36,511 bases of DNA from a virus, in the IMG/VR virus record IMGVR_UViG_3300009011_000032, positions 1 to 36,511 of that record. The stretch is one strand, 5' to 3'. Made by a program: the position numbers and the translations under genes. Below are positions 24,111 to 31,027 of the stretch, in pieces. A model generated the notes under the pieces. It made no database searches and was not told where the DNA came from. It saw nothing but the letters and a program-made list of their open reading frames with translations. Within the stretch, counting starts at the first letter, position 1. Every line of letters starts with the position of its first letter.

Positions 24111-24439
24111 TGCCCGCCCTCCCCAAGCAGTACCCAACACATATTTAGCCAACCGAACACAAACCCAACACACTCGAAACCCAATAAATTCAATGGATTA
24201 GATCCATCCGTGTTGAGTGTGTTGGGTGTGTTGGGTTTTTCAGGGTTCACATAGAGATTTCTTACCCCCTCGATAACGCTGGTAGAAAAAAATCGCGTGC
24301 GCGCGCGCGTGCGAAAACCCAACACACCCAACACACACTCCCGCGACGCCAAAAAATCCGGGGCTTTGAATTGTGTTGGCTTGCAGGAATCAACCCAACA
24401 CCAACCCAACACACCCAACACACTTACCGGAGTAGTCAT
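24107..24439 (-). CDS. iteron-encoded ORF, coupled at both ends
   Basis: A 110-residue frame starts at an ATG overlapping the primase/helicase stop (ATGA at 24436-24439) and stops in an ATGA overlap with the Q-like start (24107-24110). The product starts MTTPVSVLGVLGWCW. Because the origin iterons are 9 bases long, each one reads as VLG in one orientation and PNT in the other (VLGVLG twice, PNTPNT once). The middle encodes an Arg-rich TRARTR stretch from alternating GC sequence. No known fold is seen. It may exist to carry ribosomes through the origin and couple Q translation to Rep, or to encode a small protein. Confidence 0.5.
   Translation of the reverse strand: MTTPVSVLGVLGWCWVDSCKPTQFKAPDFLASRECVLGVLGFRTRARTRFFSTSVIEGVRNLYVNPEKPNTPNTLNTDGSNPLNLLGFECVGFVFGWLNMCWVLLGEGGQ
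24133..24422. other. presumed replication origin with 9-bp iterons
   Basis: CCCAACACA occurs exactly at 24133, 24164, 24318, 24327, 24405 and 24414, and its complement TGTGTTGGG at 24218 and 24227. One-mismatch copies start at 24153, 24372 and 24394, and a two-mismatch copy at 24209. Tandem pairs abut without spacer. Between the opposing clusters lie an AT-rich stretch (around 24285-24292), a perfect ATGGAT-TAG-ATCCAT repeat (24193-24207) and 20 bases of strictly alternating purine-pyrimidine sequence (24294-24313). Iterons directly after a primase/helicase gene are the plan of P4-type and similar phage origins. Confidence 0.75.
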
Positions 24440-27189
24440 GCTGCAAGCCTCTTGATGTGGTCCCAACCTTCCACGCTCCATCCCGCTAGCTTCGCTCGAG
24501 CACGCCACTCGACGACGTTCTTGCCCAGCTCGGCCGACTTCATGGATGGGGGCAGGGAAGGATCACCATCACTGGGGAAGAAGAACGCTGCGAAACGTCG
24601 CGCACTGCCATCCGTCCAGGGGATAGCGCGTGTCTTCTCCACCTTCGCACTGAGCATCAGCGAGAACTTGGTGTGGCTCATTGCGTTCTCTTTGTTGTGA
24701 GAGCACCACTCAAGGAACATGGCGTACACGTCCGAAGTCAGGCAGCAGCCCCATAGGCCGTGGCCTAGCTCGCCCGCTCGCCAGAGATAGAAGAAGGTTT
24801 GCCAGGCAGTGCGGCTCAGCTCAACCAATCGCTGACGGGCCTCTGTTTTGGGCGGGCGTGTGCGCTGGTTAAAGTCACCGAGGTCCACGTCCAGCAGCCA
24901 GCCGTAGAGGGCTGCTACCCCGCCGTTGGCCAGCTCTCTCGCAATCGCCTTCTGCCGCTCAGCAGGCAAGGTCTCCAGCGGCCACATCACCAGCATTCGG
25001 CGATCATCTTCGCTGATCGGCCACGGCATGATCTCGTTGCTCAGAAACGCCGAGTTCATGTGGTTGGCCTCCTCCCAACCGTTGATGAACTTCGACTCCA
25101 TTCGGACCGTCTTGCCGGTGATCATGTGCTTGATCTTGCCGACCTGGTTGTAGCGTTGGTCGCGGCTAACGACTTCTTCGAAGACGGCCCACAGCTTCCC
25201 GCTCTGCCAGGCGTTGAAGTTGCCTTCCAACTGCGTCTGCCCAACCGTGGCACCGTAACGACCGTAGAGCTCCCCCATGATGTCCGCGAACAGCAGGCTC
25301 TTGCCCGAGCCTTCCATGGTGGAATGGAACAGGATCGCGGTATCCATCTTCGCCCCCATGTTCTGCAGCGGATAGGCGAGCCAGTTCACCAGCCACTCCA
25401 GCGCCTCAGCGTCATGGTTGCAGAGGAACGAGATCAGCCAGCGCAAGTTCTCACAGGCGGCGTCATCCCGCACCGGCTGATGGGGTAAGCCCTCGAAGGT
25501 GTTGATGTAGATAGCTGGGTCTTTGGTCATCGTCGGGTCGAACACGATATGGTCGACATCAACCACTCGGCGATTCGGGCTGTTCAGCCAGAGTTGATAG
25601 GCATCGCCCAGGGCCATCTTGACGCTGCCCTCGGGTAGACGACGCTTCTTCTCCCGGTCCCAAGCTTCTTTGGTGCCGTCGATGTAGACATACCGATCCA
25701 GTGGGTCGAGATTCAGCGCCCCGCCCTTCTTGCTCGACATCTTGCGGCCCTGTTCGAGCTCCTTGACCTGCTCGGCGGAGACCAGCTTCTTGTCAGTCCT
25801 CTCCATCCATTGTTTCGCGAGGGGCTTGCCGACCAGCGCCTCAAAGCCTGATCGCTTCATCGACTGCCCTTTGTCCATGTCCCACACATTCGTGGTGCCT
25901 TCGACCAGGGCGAATCGACGCATAGCACTCTTCAGTACCAGGCCCTCTCCCCCTGCCCCCCCATCGGCCGAGGAGCAGGCCGAGCTGGCAACGGTCGGAA
26001 CGCTGGTGTCAGGCTGGACAGCTGCATCAACAGCGGTTTCGTCGTGCCCGGCCTGCTCGACCATCGATGGGGCAAGGGGAAGTTCGCCCAGCGGCGGCGG
26101 CGCTGGCGGGCGTGACTTGGCGTCGATGCCGAGAATCTGCGCAGCCGCCCTGGTCGCTGCACGCTGGTCACCGTTGTGCACCAAGATGCAGAAGACGTCG
26201 AATGCATCGTTTTGGTGGCCGTTGGCCAGTGGGTCCGAGGTGTGGTGCGAGTAGAGTTTGTCATCCGTGATGCTCACGCCCGGCAGCCCCGAGCTGCTTT
26301 GCGGGCACAACCACTTCCCGCCCACACGCTTATAGCCATGCGCCTCAATGATCGTGGCAATGTCATGGCGGCGGTTGAACTCGGGGATCACCTCTGGCAG
26401 TGAGTCGCCCGATCGGGCGACTACGGGCCTCGGCATGGTGACTGGTCGAGCCGACGTGACCTGCTTAGGTCGCCACGGGCAAAGCGCCTCTCCTGTCGGC
26501 TTGAAGTCTTCCCACCCCTGCCAGACAGCCAGCAGCTCAGGAGGCAGCTCAGGGAGGCCCTTTGCATCAGGTGCATTTCGCCACGTGTACGGCTTACCGG
26601 TGCTAGGGTGGATGGATGGCGGCAGCACGTCCTGCACCAGGCCCGCGCGCAACTCGAACACCGTGAGCTTCTTGAACGGATCAGCAGCCAAGCGGAAAGC
26701 GGCCTCACGGCCCGCGTCCTTCTGTTCAATAGCGGCCCTTACTTGAACCATGAGCCCCTTATGGATAGTGCCATCGGGGTCATTTTGATTTGGCCACACC
26801 AATGCGTGTTTCTTCAGTTCCACGCCCTCGGGGACGCGGAACATGATGCGGAAGCGCGCGGGATTGCCCACCGATGTCGGGTAGGCAGCAGCGAGCGCAT
26901 CGATGTCGAGGCCATGCGTCTGCTGCAAAACCAACCGCGTAAACTCGACATCATCCACATCCAGCGAGCAGACATTACTTGGCCCAAGCACAACACCAAG
27001 GTTGTGGCTCGGGTTAGCCTTCCAGAACTGATCGGCACTCGCGGTATCAGTGAAGTAGCCACCAGGCCTGTTCCAGCCGTCACCCGTCGGCCCCTTTTTG
27101 CCCGGCTCGATGGGGACCAGGGCAAGACCGAAGGTTTCAATGTAACGCCGCGCCCAATCAGCTGTGGTAGTAGTTGGGCGCTCGCTCAT
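24436..27189 (-). CDS. bifunctional primase / SF3 helicase replication protein
   Basis: A 917-residue protein with start chosen at the ATG 27189 (MSERPTTTTADWARRYIETF), which overlaps the previous stop (ATGA). Domains in order: an N-terminal prim-pol-like primase (residues about 5-230) with the metal-binding LDVDD near 100; a middle segment with GYKRVGGKWLCPQSSSG; an acidic, Ala/Pro-rich linker near 380-440; and a C-terminal D5/DUF5906-type superfamily 3 helicase. The helicase has Walker A EGSGKS near 628, a Walker B-like LWAVFEEV and sensor AFLSNE. It should bind the iterons next to its gene, open the origin, unwind and prime. The P4 alpha protein has the same primase-helicase-origin-binding logic. 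Confidence 0.9.
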   Translation of the reverse strand: MSERPTTTTADWARRYIETFGLALVPIEPGKKGPTGDGWNRPGGYFTDTASADQFWKANPSHNLGVVLGPSNVCSLDVDDVEFTRLVLQQTHGLDIDALAAAYPTSVGNPARFRIMFRVPEGVELKKHALVWPNQNDPDGTIHKGLMVQVRAAIEQKDAGREAAFRLAADPFKKLTVFELRAGLVQDVLPPSIHPSTGKPYTWRNAPDAKGLPELPPELLAVWQGWEDFKPTGEALCPWRPKQVTSARPVTMPRPVVARSGDSLPEVIPEFNRRHDIATIIEAHGYKRVGGKWLCPQSSSGLPGVSITDDKLYSHHTSDPLANGHQNDAFDVFCILVHNGDQRAATRAAAQILGIDAKSRPPAPPPLGELPLAPSMVEQAGHDETAVDAAVQPDTSVPTVASSACSSADGGAGGEGLVLKSAMRRFALVEGTTNVWDMDKGQSMKRSGFEALVGKPLAKQWMERTDKKLVSAEQVKELEQGRKMSSKKGGALNLDPLDRYVYIDGTKEAWDREKKRRLPEGSVKMALGDAYQLWLNSPNRRVVDVDHIVFDPTMTKDPAIYINTFEGLPHQPVRDDAACENLRWLISFLCNHDAEALEWLVNWLAYPLQNMGAKMDTAILFHSTMEGSGKSLLFADIMGELYGRYGATVGQTQLEGNFNAWQSGKLWAVFEEVVSRDQRYNQVGKIKHMITGKTVRMESKFINGWEEANHMNSAFLSNEIMPWPISEDDRRMLVMWPLETLPAERQKAIARELANGGVAALYGWLLDVDLGDFNQRTRPPKTEARQRLVELSRTAWQTFFYLWRAGELGHGLWGCCLTSDVYAMFLEWCSHNKENAMSHTKFSLMLSAKVEKTRAIPWTDGSARRFAAFFFPSDGDPSLPPSMKSAELGKNVVEWRARAKLAGWSVEGWDHIKRLAA

Positions 27190-27398
27190 CTGCGGCGCTC
27201 CCGCAGCTCTTGGCAACTGATGCAGGTTTCGCAGCCCTGTACCAGTTGCTGCCGCTTCAGTGGGATGGCTTCACCACAGTCATCACAGAACTGGGCGCTT
27301 GGCTTAACGGGGCGGTTCGCATGCCGCCGAAGCGCAGCCTGCAGCAAGTACTCGGTCTGTTCGCTGGCCATGTCCAACGGATCGGGAATGTTAGCCAT
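27186..27398 (-). CDS. TraR/DksA-type C4 zinc-finger protein
   Basis: A 70-residue protein when started at ATG 27398 (MANIPDPLDMASEQTEYLLQ). It has an N-terminal helix and a C4 zinc finger CDDC-(17)-CISC near residues 37-61, which is the TraR/DksA short form. Phage members can bind RNA polymerase through the secondary channel and shift transcription. The gene overlaps the CII-like gene by 8 bases and the primase start by 4, so all three are translated together. Confidence 0.85.
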   Translation of the reverse strand: MANIPDPLDMASEQTEYLLQAALRRHANRPVKPSAQFCDDCGEAIPLKRQQLVQGCETCISCQELRERRR

Positions 27399-27879
27399 TG
27401 CAACGATCCTCCATCGCCTGGCGCGCACCAGCCATGATGGAAAGCACCTGGCGGATAACATCCATCCCCCGTTGCTCCAGGTCCAGAACCTCTGCCGGAG
27501 TCCAGACGTTGTCGGAGGCCCCGTCGTGCAGACTACCTACGAACTCACCCGACTCCTCAAGGAGCTTGGCGACCGCCTTCAGTGCATCATTCGTCGCCGG
27601 TACCGGCTCAGGGCGATACCACACGGCTCCTGCCGGACGAACCAAGGCGTCGAGCAGGCGCGGATCCGCGGTCCACTGCACGATCTCTTCCAGCTCATCA
27701 GGGGTTGGCCAGCGGCGCTCTTCGTTGTGGTGAAGCTTCTTCTGCAGGGTATCCACCTCAAGCCCCATGTCGAAGGCCAGCTTGGTGATACCACCGCGAT
27801 AATCACGACCTGCGCGATAAAGCGCCTGCCGCAAGGTGAGGACCGGGCCAGCGCCCGGCAATAGATCGATGCGACTCAT
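27391..27879 (-). CDS. phage regulatory CII-family (CP76) protein
   Basis: A 162-residue protein recognised as the CII-like phage regulatory family. The N-terminal half is a helix-turn-helix region (LTLRQALYRAGRDYRGGITK followed by LAFDMGLEVDTLQKKLHHNE) and the C-terminal half is a helical oligomerisation region. It follows Cro as lambda cII does and probably controls lysogeny or integrase promoters. The ATG at 27879 lies directly after an 8-bp hairpin that holds the GAGG ribosome site in its loop, which could regulate translation. Confidence 0.82.
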   Translation of the reverse strand: MSRIDLLPGAGPVLTLRQALYRAGRDYRGGITKLAFDMGLEVDTLQKKLHHNEERRWPTPDELEEIVQWTADPRLLDALVRPAGAVWYRPEPVPATNDALKAVAKLLEESGEFVGSLHDGASDNVWTPAEVLDLEQRGMDVIRQVLSIMAGARQAMEDRCNG

Positions 27880-27880
27880 A

Positions 27881-27903
27881 ACCGTAAAACCTCGATTTAC
27901 GGT
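27881..27903 (-). promoter_or_regulatory. hairpin or operator presenting the cII-like ribosome site
   Basis: ACCGTAAA (27881-27888) and TTTACGGT (27896-27903) are perfect inverted arms around a 7-base loop. On the minus strand the loop reads TCGAGGT, so the GAGG Shine-Dalgarno is in the loop, 10 bases before the ATG at 27879. It could be an RNA switch or, as a 23-bp palindrome, a DNA operator. Confidence 0.55.
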
Positions 27904-27971
27904 GTAGTCACAGGAACAGGTAAGACCTATCCTACAACTACGACCGATGTGCTGTGCTGTGCGTCGTCGTC

Positions 27972-28005
27972 GCTGGACTGGGGAGGTGAGAGGCCCCGGT
28001 CCAGC
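27972..28005 (-). other. strong hairpin downstream of cro-like gene
   Basis: GCTGGAC-T-GGGG and CCCC-G-GTCCAGC form a 12-bp stem with one wobble pair and a 10-base loop, starting four bases after the Cro-like stop codon. There is no T-run on either strand, so it is not a simple intrinsic terminator. It may be a Rho-linked, nut-like or mRNA-stability element between cro and cII. Confidence 0.5.
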
Positions 28006-28008
28006 ACC

Positions 28009-28233
28009 TTAATTTCTGGCTTTTCTCAAGTAGGCCCAATCGATATCGGGCCGCATCACTTCACAACGGATCATTCCGTTCGTTTCCCGGTCCAGGCTTA
28101 CCGCCAAACCGGCGCTCGCACGACGATTCCCATAAGCCACTTGTTTCAGCTGGCCCGCAGACGTCCCGCAGCGGCGTGCAAAGGCCGCAAGCCCTTCCTT
28201 GTCCATCGTTTTCAAGTAGTCGCTAAGCGTCAT
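28009..28233 (-). CDS. Cro-like regulator (YdaS-type helix-turn-helix)
   Basis: A 74-residue protein when started at ATG 28233, which has a strong GGAGGTGTGT site. MTLSDYLKTMDKEGLAAFAR, then RCGTSAGQLKQVAYGNRRAS, is a YdaS/Cro-type HTH with the recognition helix in the second block. It diverges from the CI gene and opens the leftward replication operon, so it should repress CI synthesis in the lytic phase. A longer start at 28263 would run into the operator and is rejected. Confidence 0.82.
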   Translation of the reverse strand: MTLSDYLKTMDKEGLAAFARRCGTSAGQLKQVAYGNRRASAGLAVSLDRETNGMIRCEVMRPDIDWAYLRKARN

Positions 28234-28253
28234 ACACACCTCCATTGGCGGCG

Positions 28254-28282
28254 AGATTAGCAATTGCTAATCAGCAAAACAA
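28254..28282 (-). promoter_or_regulatory. leftward early promoter (PR-like)
   Basis: Minus-strand -35 TTGTTT (28277-28282) and -10 TAATCT (28254-28259) are separated by 17 bases and lie about 20 bases upstream of the Cro-like start. The operator palindrome overlaps the spacer and -10, so repressor binding would block polymerase. This is inferred from sequence match only. Confidence 0.5.
28255..28272. promoter_or_regulatory. CI/Cro operator palindrome
   Basis: GATTAGCAATTGCTAATC is a perfect 18-bp palindrome in the divergent cI-cro intergenic region. A half site (TTTGCTAA) lies at 28303-28310, near the CI start. Two related sites with the pattern TTAGCNNTTGCTAA occur at 29094 and 29119, pointing to one repressor acting at both early promoters. 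Confidence 0.75.
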
Positions 28283-28330
28283 TAGCATCTTGTAATTTAC
28301 TGTTTGCTAACGGAAAGCAATCATCACCGG

Positions 28331-29035
28331 ATGGATATCAACGAAAGGCGTATCGCCTCCCTCCGCAAGATCATGGGGACCATGAGCCAGAAGGAATTTG
28401 CCGAGGCTCATGACCTGGACGCGTCGTATCTGTCGCAACTGTTGAACGGCCATCGCAAGCTGGGGGAGAAGGCTGCGCTCAATCTAGAGCTCAAGATCGG
28501 GCTTACTGCAGGGACGCTAACCTCTCCGCAACCGGAGGGTCCCACTCACAAAGCCCCGGATAACGTCGTTCAGCTCTCGGCGCGAGCCACCAAAGACAAG
28601 AACTTCGTCCTGATCCCGTACCTCGACATTGCGGCATCGATGGGGCATGGCAAGGCAGCCCCCTATATGCACATTGAAGTGATCCGCGACATGACCGTGC
28701 ACCTCGACTGGTTGAGGATGCAGGGCCTTACGTTCTCTAAAGTCGACAACCTGGCGATCATCTCTGGCAACGGTGACAGCATGACTGGGACGTTTGCAGA
28801 TGGTGACGCGCTGCTGGTTGACCGAGGAATCACCGAGGTCAAAACAGACGCCATCTACGTCTTCACACTGGACGGAGATCTGTACATCAAGCGCCTGCAG
28901 CGGCTTACAGGCGGACAGCTGAGAATGATCTCGGACAACCCGATCTATCCTCCCATCACCATCGACCTATCGATGATCGACCGCATGCATATTCAGGCCC
29001 GCGTGCTGCTCGCTTGGAACGCTAAAAAGCTTTAA
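28331..29035 (+). CDS. cI: CI-type repressor with S24/LexA-like domain
   Basis: A 234-residue repressor when started at ATG 28331. Residues 5-55 are an HTH (SQKEFAEAHDLDASYLSQLL), and 95-234 an S24 peptidase domain with Ser150 in SGNGDSMTG and Lys187 in GDLYIKRLQ as the expected dyad. It should maintain lysogeny by binding the TTAGCNNTTGCTAA sites on both sides of its gene. The usual Ala-Gly or Cys-Gly cleavage pair is not obvious ahead of the catalytic domain (AASMGHG instead). Self-cleavage on SOS is therefore uncertain. Confidence 0.9.
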   Translation: MDINERRIASLRKIMGTMSQKEFAEAHDLDASYLSQLLNGHRKLGEKAALNLELKIGLTAGTLTSPQPEGPTHKAPDNVVQLSARATKDKNFVLIPYLDIAASMGHGKAAPYMHIEVIRDMTVHLDWLRMQGLTFSKVDNLAIISGNGDSMTGTFADGDALLVDRGITEVKTDAIYVFTLDGDLYIKRLQRLTGGQLRMISDNPIYPPITIDLSMIDRMHIQARVLLAWNAKKL

Positions 29036-29093
29036 CACTCGCCTCTTTCCGCAGGTACCGGCCATCAGGCAGGTACTGCTACGCCAATAATAT

Positions 29094-29132
29094 TTAGCAT
29101 TTGCTATTGCCGTGCATTTTAGCTTTTGCTAA
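29094..29132. promoter_or_regulatory. paired CI-type operators before rightward early operon
   Basis: TTAGCATTTGCTAT (29094-29107) and TTAGCTTTTGCTAA (29119-29132) are two near-palindromes with centres 25 bp apart. They match the perfect operator at 28255-28272. Their arrangement over a promoter resembles lambda oL, so CI should repress the rightward operon too. Confidence 0.7.
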
Positions 29133-29135
29133 TTT
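29107..29135 (+). promoter_or_regulatory. rightward early promoter (PL-like)
   Basis: -35 TTGCCG (29107-29112) and -10 TAATTT (29130-29135) with a 17-base spacer. The second operator lies in the spacer and overlaps -10, the same geometry as at the leftward promoter. The first gene starts at 29173. Confidence 0.5.
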
Positions 29136-29172
29136 CGACCCGTGTCACCCTCTCACGCAAAGGACACGGACC

Positions 29173-29343
29173 ATGAGAACAGCACAGCACAAAGGACCGG
29201 GAACGGTTCTGATCCACCCCACAGCCTGCAGCAGCTTGCAGAAAATCCTGGCCTTCCAGCGCCGTACCGGCTTGCAGCTGGTCATCACCGAGGCCGGTAC
29301 CGTTCAAGCCGTCCCCTCGCCATGCGCAGGGGGTGCCGCATGA
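29173..29343 (+). CDS. small early protein, unknown
   Basis: A 56-residue protein starting MRTAQHKGPGTVLIHPTACS, with AAAGGACAC as ribosome site. It has a helical middle (SLQKILAFQRRTGLQ) and a short beta-like end (LVITEAGTVQAVP). First gene of the rightward early operon; the stop overlaps the next start (ATGA). I do not recognise the family; by position it may take part in early lytic takeover or excision. Confidence 0.7.
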   Translation: MRTAQHKGPGTVLIHPTACSSLQKILAFQRRTGLQLVITEAGTVQAVPSPCAGGAA

Positions 29344-29849
29344 GCGAATACACCCTCTCCCTGAAGCGAGTGATGCTGCTGCAAAAGACGCTGGAAGACG
29401 GCGGCACTACTACCTGCCCGCTGCGCCGACCAGAAACGACGATGGACGCGGAGATTGAAGTCGAGAACGACAGCCAGCCCCACCGCCTGAGCGTTCGCTT
29501 TGGCCCGCTCACCAGCTCGATCACGCTCAAGCGTGGCGACTCTGCCAAGTACATGGCCCTGCGGGACTTCCTCCAAGACGTGGCGAACGGCCGGACCGAA
29601 TCTGGCCAACTCTCGCAGGAAGACATCGACTTGAGGGAGGCGCTAGACAGCGTAAACACCGTCATCCGCGCCGATCAGATCGCCTACATCACCGCCACCA
29701 CCAACCCTGAGCTACCGGTTGGCGCAGTAGTGACCAATGACCTGGGCGAGATCTGCGCAGCCGCCACCGGCACTTGCAAAGAGCATCTCGCTCAAGTCAT
29801 CCGCACCCAGCTCCGGCCCGCCCAAGAGGGGCTCGGGGAGCGCGCATGA
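29340..29849 (+). CDS. early protein of unknown function
   Basis: A 169-residue protein starting MSEYTLSLKRVMLLQKTLED (ATG 29340, overlapping the previous stop). The centre (FGPLTSSITLKRGDSAKYMA) looks like a compact alpha/beta domain. A helical acidic stretch follows, then a region with DLGEICAAATGTCKEHLAQV near the end. There is no recognisable catalytic motif or membrane segment. Both ends overlap neighbours by ATGA, so it belongs to a tightly coupled operon with the PrtN-family gene. Confidence 0.7.
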   Translation: MSEYTLSLKRVMLLQKTLEDGGTTTCPLRRPETTMDAEIEVENDSQPHRLSVRFGPLTSSITLKRGDSAKYMALRDFLQDVANGRTESGQLSQEDIDLREALDSVNTVIRADQIAYITATTNPELPVGAVVTNDLGEICAAATGTCKEHLAQVIRTQLRPAQEGLGERA

Positions 29850-30094
29850 GCAGCACGCTGGAGCAATTGCGCAGCCAGTGGAGCACGCCCTGCCCCACAT
29901 TGACGGCTGTACGGGAGCACTACTTCTCCCACATCGGGACTGACCGCCGCTTCCGGGAGCTGATCAACAAAGGCCAGATCAAGTTGAAGCTCAAGAAGCT
30001 GCACAACTCGGCAAAGGCACAACACGTGATCTACCTCCACGACCTGGCCGACTACCTCGACCGCCAGGCGGAAGAGACAAAACAGTCGGCTTGA
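29846..30094 (+). CDS. PrtN-family (pyocin activator-like) protein
   Basis: An 82-residue protein recognised as the pyocin activator PrtN family. Typical features are TLTAVREHYFSHIGTDRRF (about 19-37), LINKGQIKLKLKKLHNS and a C-terminal VIYLHDLADYLDRQAEE. PrtN in P. aeruginosa switches on R/F pyocin genes after DNA damage; short prophage relatives are small DNA-binding proteins near integrase modules. Here it may activate prophage genes or assist excision. Start overlaps the previous stop (ATGA). Confidence 0.82.
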   Translation: MSSTLEQLRSQWSTPCPTLTAVREHYFSHIGTDRRFRELINKGQIKLKLKKLHNSAKAQHVIYLHDLADYLDRQAEETKQSA

Positions 30095-30179
30095 ACCAGA
30101 CGGCCCCGGTCTACAGGGGCAACCAGCTCGCCGTCGACCTCTCACTTACACCGATGGCGGGCAGTTCGGAGCACAGCAC

Positions 30180-30677
30180 ATGCAAACCTACCAATACGCA
30201 CTCAGCGCCGCGATCGTCCTACTCTTCGTCTTGGCGATCCTGCCCTACTTGCTCGCTGCAGCCCGTTGCCGGGCACATGAAGAAGGCAAGGAAATTGGCT
30301 TGGCGGAACGCAACGCTACACATGCCCAGCGGCTCAGAACGCTGAACGAAGAACTGGTGGAACTCGCCGTACAACGCGAAGCCGACCAGCGTAAACACCT
30401 CAAGACCGTGGCAAACCTCAAGCTCACCATCAGCGAGCTCGAGGAGCGAATCATGTCCTACACCGGCATGCCGGTGACCAGAGCCGATTACGAGCTGCTG
30501 ACAAAGGTCGGCGAAACACTTCAGCTCGCTCATCGCACTATGAAAGCCTTGAAGTCGGATCAGCAGGCGAGCCTGGCTACAGCACAGGCGCTCAGTGTTG
30601 ATTCGCTCGCCAAACGCATTCACGCCCAGCTGCGCAGCACCCCTGCCACGGCATCGACTGCGGAGGCAGCAGCATGA
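30180..30677 (+). CDS. membrane-anchored coiled-coil protein, unknown
   Basis: A 165-residue protein starting MQTYQYALSAAIVLLFVLAI, with one N-terminal membrane segment (about residues 7-27). A long charged helix follows with coiled-coil-like spacing (LRTLNEELVELAVQREADQ, LKLTISELEERI). The end is Ala/Thr-rich. The architecture of a signal anchor plus coiled coil resembles spanins and some exclusion proteins, but the early operon location argues against lysis. Ribosome site CGGAGCAC lies 9 bases upstream. Confidence 0.7.
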   Translation: MQTYQYALSAAIVLLFVLAILPYLLAAARCRAHEEGKEIGLAERNATHAQRLRTLNEELVELAVQREADQRKHLKTVANLKLTISELEERIMSYTGMPVTRADYELLTKVGETLQLAHRTMKALKSDQQASLATAQALSVDSLAKRIHAQLRSTPATASTAEAAA

Positions 30678-31027
30678 CCACCGTTATCCAACGAAGCTGC
30701 CTCGTTGATGGCCGCATAACTACGTACAAGCATCTCTGGGAAACGGTGGACCCTTACGACGGCGGTTATCACATCTGTAAGAAGTGCAAACTCGGCTCTC
30801 AAGGCGAGCGCCTTGCGACACCTTGCCCCGTATCCGACGCCGAGTATCACGCCGTCGCGTGGCTCGGCCAGGCCGGGCTGTACCGAACTCGGTTTGAGGC
30901 CGTGCGTAATTGTGAGCAAGCAATTACGCCAGTTTCAACTAATGAGCTGTTCGAGCTTGCCTGGAAACAGATAGTTTGCCAGCTCAATGCGGGCGGACAA
31001 ACTGCCCAACCTGCGGAGAAGATATGA
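30674..31027 (+). CDS. small early protein with CxxC pair, unknown
   Basis: A 117-residue protein starting MTTVIQRSCLVDGRITTYKH, with a CKKC pair near residue 36 that could form a half zinc site and three further cysteines. The C-terminal part (STNELFELAWKQIVCQLNAG) is helical. Start and stop both overlap neighbours: ATGA at 30674, and the stop TGA shares bases with the methyltransferase ATG at 31024. I do not recognise the family. Confidence 0.65.
   Translation: MTTVIQRSCLVDGRITTYKHLWETVDPYDGGYHICKKCKLGSQGERLATPCPVSDAEYHAVAWLGQAGLYRTRFEAVRNCEQAITPVSTNELFELAWKQIVCQLNAGGQTAQPAEKI

Noticed and set aside
24133-24422. Short repeats considered as a CRISPR array
   Set aside because: The unit is only 9 bases, occurs in both orientations, partly without spacers, and lies next to a replication gene. 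Iterons fit better.
27972-28005. Considered as a Rho-independent terminator
   Set aside because: The stem is strong but neither strand has a T-run after it.
30091-30345. 84-codon plus-strand frame starting with TTG
   Set aside because: It overlaps the membrane coiled-coil gene, has an alternative start and no coherent composition.
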